From Streptomyces abikoensis (lineage in GTDB: Bacteria > Actinomycetota > Actinomycetes > Streptomycetales > Streptomycetaceae), in the NCBI RefSeq assembly GCF_014648775.1, contig NZ_BMRT01000008.1, forward strand, positions 1-64,000: 64,000 bases of DNA, in the 5' to 3' direction. The notes under the pieces were generated by a model. That model was given only the letters and a program-made list of their open reading frames with translations, was not told the DNA's origin and made no database searches. The position numbers and the translations under genes are program-made. Below, in pieces: positions 59,290 through 64,000 of the stretch. The first letter of the stretch is position 1, and each line of letters starts with the position of its first letter.

Positions 59290-61418
59290 TGTCCTCGTCC
59301 ACCTATCCGTCCGCCTACCCGTTCACCGCGATCGTCGGTATGGACGACATGCGGCTGGGCCTCCTGCTCAACGCGATCTCGCCGTCGATCGGCGGCGTCC
59401 TCGTGCGCGGCGAGAAGGGCACCGCGAAGACCACCACGGTCCGGGCCCTGGCGGCGCTGCTGCCCGAGGTCGTGACCGTCACGGGCTGCCGGTTCTCCTG
59501 CGACCCGGCGGCCCCGGACCCCCACTGCCCGGACGGGCCGCACGGTGGCGGTGAACAGGCCGTCCGCCCCGCCCGGATGGTCGAGCTGCCCGTCGGCGCG
59601 TCCGAGGACCGCCTCGTCGGCTCGCTCGACATCGAGCGGGCGCTGGGCGAGGGCGTCAAGGCGTTCGAGCCCGGTCTGCTGGCCGCCGCGCACCGGGGCG
59701 TGCTCTACGTCGACGAGGTCAACCTGCTGGGCGACCACCTGGTCGACTCGCTGCTGGACGCGGCGGCGACCGGTGTCTCCTCCGTCGAGCGCGAGGGCGT
59801 CTCCGTCCGCCACGCCTCCCGCTTCCTCCTCGTGGGCACCATGAACCCCGAGGAGGGCGAGCTGCGCCCGCAGCTCCTCGACCGCTTCGGACTGACCGTC
59901 GAGGTCGCGGCCTCGCGCGAGACCGAGGAGCGCGTCGAGGTCGTGCGCCGGCGTCTCGCCTTCGACGAGGACCCGGCGGCCTTCGCCGCCAAGTGGGCGC
60001 CGGAGGAGGACGCGCTGCGCGAGCGCATCGCGGCCGCGCGGGCGCTGCTGCCGGGCGTACGGCTCGGGGACGGCGCGCTGCGCCGGATCGCGGCGGTGTG
60101 CGCCGGGTTCGAGGTGGACGGGATGCGCGCGGACATCGTGACAGCGCGCACCTCCGCCGCGCTGGCCGCGTGGGCGGGGCGAACCGATGTGACGACGGCG
60201 GACGTACGGCAGGCGGCACTGCTGTCGCTGCCCCACCGGCGCCGCCGGAACCCCTTCGACGCGCCCGGTCTGGACGAGGACAGGCTGGACGAGATCCTCG
60301 CCGGGTTCGAGGACGAGGAGCCCGAGCCGGAACCGGAGCCGGAGCCGGACGGTCCTGAGCCGGACGGTGACGGCCCCGAGGGCCCGGAGGGCCCGGACGA
60401 CGGACCGGACGACGGACCGGGTGGCGGCCCGGACGGCGGTGGCCGGCCTCCGCGGGACGCGGGCGACGGACCGGCCGCCACCACCACGGACGACGTACCG
60501 CCGCAGCGTCAGGAGCCCGGACACGAGCCCGCCCGGCAGGAGGCGTCGGCCTCCGGGAGCGACGACGGCGGGGAGGCCCCCGCTGTCGCAGCCTCCGAGC
60601 CGTTCCGGACCCGGCGGTTCACCGTCCCCGGCCTCGGCGAGGGCGCCGACGGGCGCCGCTCGCGCGCGCTCACGGCGCACGGCCGGACGACGGGGGCGCG
60701 CCGCCCGCGCGGGGGCGCGCTGTCGAAGCTGCACCTCGCCGCGACCGTCCAGGCCGCCGCCCCGCACCAGCGGGCGCGGGGCCGGGGCGGTCCCGGGCTG
60801 GTCGTCCGGCGCGACGACCTGCGCGAGGCCGTGCGCGAGGGACGCGAGGGGAACCTGGTGCTGTTCGTCGTGGACGCCTCCGGCTCCATGGCGGCCCGCA
60901 AGCGGATGAGCGCGGTCAAGGGCGCGGTGCTCTCCCTGCTGATGGACGCCTACCAGCGCCGCGACAAGATCGGGATGGTGACGTTCCGGGGCACCGGCGC
61001 GACGGTGGCGCTGCCGCCGACGTCGTCCGTCGAGGCGGGCGCGGCCCGGCTGGAGAAGCTGCCGACGGGCGGCCGGACGCCGCTGGCGGCGGGCCTGCTC
61101 CAGGCCCACGAGGTACTGCGCGTGGAGCGCATGCGCGACCCGTCGCGCCGTCCGCTGCTGGTCGTCGTGACCGACGGACGGGCGACGGGCGGCGTGGAAC
61201 CGCTGGCGCGCGCCGCGCGCGCGGCCGGGCTGCTCGCGGGCTCCGGCATCGCGTCGGTGGTCGTGGACTGCGAGGCCGGCCCGGTGCGGCTCGGCCTGGC
61301 GGGCGAGCTGGGCCGGGCGCTCGGCGGGCCGGTCGTGACCCTCGACGACCTGCGCGCGGAGAATGTCTCCGCGCTGGTACGCACCGTACGGAACACCGAC
61401 TCACGGAGGGCCGCGTAA
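59289..61418 (+). CDS. Fused magnesium/cobalt chelatase ATPase subunit (ChlI/ChlD type)
   Basis: This 709-residue protein joins an AAA+ ATPase (Walker A RGEKGTAKTTT, LYVDEVNLLGDHLVDSLLDA, MNPEEGELRPQLLDRFGL) to a long acidic, Pro/Gly-rich linker (about 345-450) and a VWA domain (about 520-700) whose MIDAS motif is VVDASGSMAARKR (D529). In aerobic B12 synthesis such proteins drive cobalt insertion with CobN, but no cobN is next to it here. It overlaps both neighbours by one base. Confidence 0.92.
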   Translation: MSSSTYPSAYPFTAIVGMDDMRLGLLLNAISPSIGGVLVRGEKGTAKTTTVRALAALLPEVVTVTGCRFSCDPAAPDPHCPDGPHGGGEQAVRPARMVELPVGASEDRLVGSLDIERALGEGVKAFEPGLLAAAHRGVLYVDEVNLLGDHLVDSLLDAAATGVSSVEREGVSVRHASRFLLVGTMNPEEGELRPQLLDRFGLTVEVAASRETEERVEVVRRRLAFDEDPAAFAAKWAPEEDALRERIAAARALLPGVRLGDGALRRIAAVCAGFEVDGMRADIVTARTSAALAAWAGRTDVTTADVRQAALLSLPHRRRRNPFDAPGLDEDRLDEILAGFEDEEPEPEPEPEPDGPEPDGDGPEGPEGPDDGPDDGPGGGPDGGGRPPRDAGDGPAATTTDDVPPQRQEPGHEPARQEASASGSDDGGEAPAVAASEPFRTRRFTVPGLGEGADGRRSRALTAHGRTTGARRPRGGALSKLHLAATVQAAAPHQRARGRGGPGLVVRRDDLREAVREGREGNLVLFVVDASGSMAARKRMSAVKGAVLSLLMDAYQRRDKIGMVTFRGTGATVALPPTSSVEAGAARLEKLPTGGRTPLAAGLLQAHEVLRVERMRDPSRRPLLVVVTDGRATGGVEPLARAARAAGLLAGSGIASVVVDCEAGPVRLGLAGELGRALGGPVVTLDDLRAENVSALVRTVRNTDSRRAA

Positions 61419-62017
61419 TGCCCCAGGGACAGCCGACCGTCGTACCCGACGACGGGCTCACCACACGTCAGCGCCGCAACCGGCCGCTGGTCCTCGTCCA
61501 CACCGGCATCGGCAAGGGCAAGTCGACGGCGGCCTTCGGGCTGGCGCTGCGCGCCTGGAACCAGGGCTGGCCGATCGGGGTGTTCCAGTTCGTGAAGTCC
61601 GCGAAGTGGAAGGTCGGCGAGGAGAACGCGCTGCGGGTGCTGGGCGCCTCCGGCGAGGGCGGCACGGTCGACTGGCACAAGATGGGCGAGGGCTGGTCCT
61701 GGATCCAGCGCGACAGCGAGCTGTCGAACGAGGAGAAGGCCCGCGAGGGCTGGGAGCAGGTCAAGCGCGACCTGGCGGCGGAGACGTACCGGCTCTACGT
61801 GCTGGACGAGTTCGCGTACCCGATGCACTGGGGCTGGATCGACACGGACGAGGTGATCGAGGTGCTGCGGGACCGCCCCGGCACCCAGCACGTCGTCATC
61901 ACCGGCCGCAACGCCCCGGAGAAGCTGCTGGACTTCGCGGATCTGGTGACGGACATGTCCAAGGTCAAGCACCCGATGGACGCCGGCCAGAAGGGCCAGC
62001 GGGGCATCGAGTGGTGA
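61418..62017 (+). CDS. cobO: Cob(I)alamin/cobinamide adenosyltransferase (CobO/BtuR type)
   Basis: This 199-residue enzyme attaches the adenosyl group to the corrin cobalt using ATP. The P-loop is HTGIGKGKSTAAFGLALRAW, and GVFQFVKSAKWKVGEENALR, VLDEFAYPMHWGWID and HVVITGRNAPEKLLDFADLV are typical of the CobA/CobO/BtuR family. Its ATG shares one base with the chelatase stop (TAATG), and its stop overlaps the GTG of cobB. Confidence 0.95.
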   Translation: MPQGQPTVVPDDGLTTRQRRNRPLVLVHTGIGKGKSTAAFGLALRAWNQGWPIGVFQFVKSAKWKVGEENALRVLGASGEGGTVDWHKMGEGWSWIQRDSELSNEEKAREGWEQVKRDLAAETYRLYVLDEFAYPMHWGWIDTDEVIEVLRDRPGTQHVVITGRNAPEKLLDFADLVTDMSKVKHPMDAGQKGQRGIEW

Positions 62018-63381
62018 GTACGCACGTCCCCCGCCTGGTCATCGCCGCGCCGGCCTCCGGCAGCGGCAAGACCACGGTGGCCACCGGCCTGATGCGGGCC
62101 TTCGCGGACGCGGGGCTCGCGGTCTCCCCCCACAAGGTGGGCCCCGACTACATCGACCCGGGCTACCACGCCCTCGCGACCGGCCGTCCGGGCCGCAACC
62201 TCGACGCCTACATGTGCGGCCCGGAGCGCGTGGCCCCGCTGTTCCTCCACGGGGCGGCGGGCTGCGACGTGGCGGTCGTCGAGGGCGTCATGGGCCTGTA
62301 CGACGGCGCGGCCGGGCAGGGCGAGCTGGCCTCGACGGCCCATGTGGCGAAGCTCCTGCGGGCGCCGGTGGTGCTCGTCGTCGACGCGTCGTCGCAGTCG
62401 CGGTCGGTGGCGGCGCTGGTGCACGGCTTCGCCTCCTGGGACCCGGAGGTCCGGGTCGCGGGCGTCATCCTCAACAAGGTCGGCTCGGACCGCCACGAGA
62501 CGCTGCTGCGGGAGGCGCTGGAGGAGTCGGGGGTGGCGGTGCTGGGCGCCGTGCGGCGGGCTCGTACGGTCGCCACGCCGAGCCGCCACCTCGGGCTGAT
62601 CCCGGTGGCGGAACGGCGCGCGGAGGCGCTGGAATCCGTGGCGGCCCAGGCGGACCGCATCCGCGAAGGCTGCGACCTGAAGGCCCTCCTCGCCCTGGCC
62701 CACAGCGCCCCGCCGCTGGCGGAGGAGCCGTGGGCCCCGTCCCCGGACCCCCGCTCCTCAAACGCCGGAGGGGCTGGATATGCCCCCGTGATCGCCGTGG
62801 CCGGCGGTCCTGCGTTCACGTTCTCGTACGCCGAGCACACGGAGCTGCTCCGAGCCGCCGGCGCGGAGGTGGTCACCTTCGACCCCCTCCACGACGAGGC
62901 CCTCCCCGACCGCACCAGCGGCATCGTCATCGGCGGCGGCTTCCCCGAGATGTACGCCGCGGAGCTGTCCGCCAACGAACCCCTGCGCACGGCCGTGGCG
63001 GAGCTGGCCCGCTCGGGGGCCCCGATCGCCGCCGAGTGCGCGGGCCTGCTCTACCTGGCCCGCACGCTCGACGGCAAGCCGATGTGCGGCGTCCTCGACG
63101 CCGACGCCCGGATGTCGGAGCGGCTCACGCTCGGCTACCGCGACGCCGTCGCGATCGCCGACAACCCGCTCGCCGCCGCGGGCACCCGCGTCCGGGGCCA
63201 CGAGTTCCACCGCACGGTGATCGAGCCGGCGGCGGGCGCCACTCCCGCGTGGGGGTTCACCCACCCCCGCCGTCAGGTGGAGGGCTTCGTCCAGGACGGT
63301 GTGCACGCCTCCTACCTCCACACCCACTGGGCGGGCGTCCCCGGCACGGCGTCCCGCCTCGTCGCGCGCGCCCGGCGATGA
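62014..63381 (+). CDS. cobB: Hydrogenobyrinic/cobyrinic acid a,c-diamide synthase (CobB/CbiA), with a repeat-encoded insert
   Basis: This 455-residue amidotransferase amidates side chains a and c. The ATP domain (VIAAPASGSGKTTVATGLMR, HKVGPDYIDPGYHALATGRP, VVEGVMGLYDG) is followed by a glutamine amidotransferase domain with Cys in AAECAGLLYLA and His in SYLHTHWAG. Between them residues about 243-255 (SPDPRSSNAGGAG) are encoded by the 37-bp dispersed repeat (62741-62777), which keeps the frame. This linker is probably a surface loop, so function is likely kept. GTG start overlaps cobO; its stop overlaps cobE. Confidence 0.94.
   Translation: MSTHVPRLVIAAPASGSGKTTVATGLMRAFADAGLAVSPHKVGPDYIDPGYHALATGRPGRNLDAYMCGPERVAPLFLHGAAGCDVAVVEGVMGLYDGAAGQGELASTAHVAKLLRAPVVLVVDASSQSRSVAALVHGFASWDPEVRVAGVILNKVGSDRHETLLREALEESGVAVLGAVRRARTVATPSRHLGLIPVAERRAEALESVAAQADRIREGCDLKALLALAHSAPPLAEEPWAPSPDPRSSNAGGAGYAPVIAVAGGPAFTFSYAEHTELLRAAGAEVVTFDPLHDEALPDRTSGIVIGGGFPEMYAAELSANEPLRTAVAELARSGAPIAAECAGLLYLARTLDGKPMCGVLDADARMSERLTLGYRDAVAIADNPLAAAGTRVRGHEFHRTVIEPAAGATPAWGFTHPRRQVEGFVQDGVHASYLHTHWAGVPGTASRLVARARR
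62741..62777. repeat. Dispersed 37-bp repeat inside cobB
   Basis: Identical over 37 bases to 49250-49286. Inside cobB it is read as PDPRSSNAGGAG in frame at the junction between the two domains. It is on the same strand as the copy at 49250. Confidence 0.9.
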
Positions 63382-63758
63382 GGGGCGCGCTCCACATCGG
63401 CGTCGGCGGCTGCCGGGACGTGTCCCGCGACGAAGTGGTGTCACTCGTCGAACGGACCATCGAGGAGGCGGGCGCCGTCGGCGCCGCGATCGCCGCCCTC
63501 GCGACCATCGACGTCAAGGCGGACGAGCCCGGGCTGCGCGCGGCGGCCCGCCGCCTGGGGGTGCCCCTGACCGCGTACGGCCCCGGCGCCCTCGCCGCCC
63601 AGCCCGTGCCCCACCCCTCCGACGCCGCCCGCGCGGCGGTGGGAGTGGCGAGCGTCGCGGAGGCGGCCGCGCTCCTGTCGGCCGGGCCGGGGGCCGTCCT
63701 TCTCGTGGGGAAGCGGAAGTCCGCGCGAGCGACGTGCGCGATCGCCTGTACCGTCTGA
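63378..63758 (+). CDS. cobE: CobE/CbiG C-terminal-domain protein
   Basis: This 126-residue protein matches the CobE/GbiG domain found at the end of CbiG: HIGVGGCRDVSRDEVVSLVE, TIDVKADEPGLRAAARRLGV, SVAEAAALLSAGPGAVLLVG and KRKSARATCAIA. CbiG-type proteins help open or cleave the ring-contraction lactone; the role of separate CobE is not settled. Its ATG overlaps the cobB stop (ATGA). Confidence 0.9.
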   Translation: MRGALHIGVGGCRDVSRDEVVSLVERTIEEAGAVGAAIAALATIDVKADEPGLRAAARRLGVPLTAYGPGALAAQPVPHPSDAARAAVGVASVAEAAALLSAGPGAVLLVGKRKSARATCAIACTV

Positions 63759-63762
63759 TTTC

Positions 63763-64000
63763 ATGCACATATCCCAATCCGCGCGCACCGCTCACGCGCC
63801 GACTCCCGAGCCCGACCTCCGGCACCACGGGGACGTGGAAGTACGCGGCATGGGCGCCGAGTTGACCGACCTCGCCGTCAACGTGCGGACCGGGACGCCC
63901 CCGGAGTGGCTGCGGGAGCGGATAGCGGAGTCGCTGGGCACGCTCGCGGCGTACCCCGACGGGCGTGCCGCCCGGCGGGCCGTCGCCGCGCGGCACGGGC
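63763..64000 (+). CDS. cobC: Start of CobC-like PLP-dependent aminotransferase-family gene (cut by the window edge)
   Basis: The first 79 codons read HISQSARTAHAPTPEPDL, RHHGDVEVRGMGAELTDLAV and NVRTGTPPEWLRERIAESLG, then LAAYPDGRAARRAVAARHG. This matches the start of the Rv2231c/CobC family (threonine-phosphate decarboxylase-like) that makes aminopropanol phosphate for the nucleotide loop; CobD here would use the product. A TACCGT hexamer 13 bases before the ATG, inside the cobE end, may give it its own leaderless promoter. The rest lies beyond the window. Confidence 0.82.
   Translation, partial: MHISQSARTAHAPTPEPDLRHHGDVEVRGMGAELTDLAVNVRTGTPPEWLRERIAESLGTLAAYPDGRAARRAVAARHG

Noticed and set aside
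60310..60440. Tandem repeats in the chelatase gene
   Set aside because: They encode the acidic Pro/Glu/Gly linker usual in fused ChlI/ChlD proteins.

Overview
The DNA is very GC-rich, with codon third positions almost always G or C, and carries chaplins, a SpoOM-like sporulation protein, a 'streptophobe' membrane protein, an SGM_5486-type micropeptide and many leaderless genes. Together these point firmly to a Streptomyces chromosome, in the conserved core rather than the variable arms. Functions below come from reading the translations and recalling protein families; no database search was run.

Layout. Positions 1-256 look like the promoter/leader of an rRNA operon that runs off the left edge on the minus strand. 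From 253 to 7.8 kb lie aag, spo0M, a secreted RNase with its barstar-like inhibitor, a PEBP protein, a TauE permease, an SPFH/NfeD pair and an ABC ATPase. From 7.9 to 12.6 kb lie two chaplins (one with a histidine-rich tail and a start codon buried in a long inverted repeat), a two-component system, a nitroreductase and a transglycosylase. From 12.6 to 22.7 kb lie a double-FHA ABC exporter, streptophobe protein, serB, sixA, small membrane or secreted proteins, fabG-fabI and a Cys-cluster/pentapeptide protein.

A TnpB element (about 22.8-24.2 kb) with a divergent ribbon-helix-helix gene sits just upstream of tldD-tldE and tyrS. From 28.7 to 36.6 kb come small membrane proteins, moaA, a DUF485/acetate-type symporter pair behind a CRP-like site, a subtilase, and a pair that could cleave ether lipids (AGMO-like hydroxylase plus YhhN/lysoplasmalogenase). 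From 36.8 to 53 kb lie a RING-finger/TerD-like protein, a DEDDh exonuclease-BRCT protein, SURF1, GH15, an atypical SDR, a PHO-box-preceded phosphate transporter, a class II aldolase, hydrolases, a YpfJ-type metalloprotease and an ABC-F ATPase preceded by a seven-residue leader ORF.

From 54.1 to 56.4 kb is an Asp23/AmaP envelope-stress cluster. From 56.5 kb to the right edge a cobalamin riboswitch heads a tightly overlapping operon: cobD, cobQ, a fused ChlI/ChlD-type chelatase subunit, cobO, cobB, cobE and the start of cobC. cobB carries an in-frame copy of a 37-bp repeat that also occurs between genes at 49.25 kb.

The least explained signals are the shortened TnpB with its shared leaderless promoter, the buried chaplin start codon, the leader peptide before the ABC-F gene, and the bacterial RING-HC/TerD protein.
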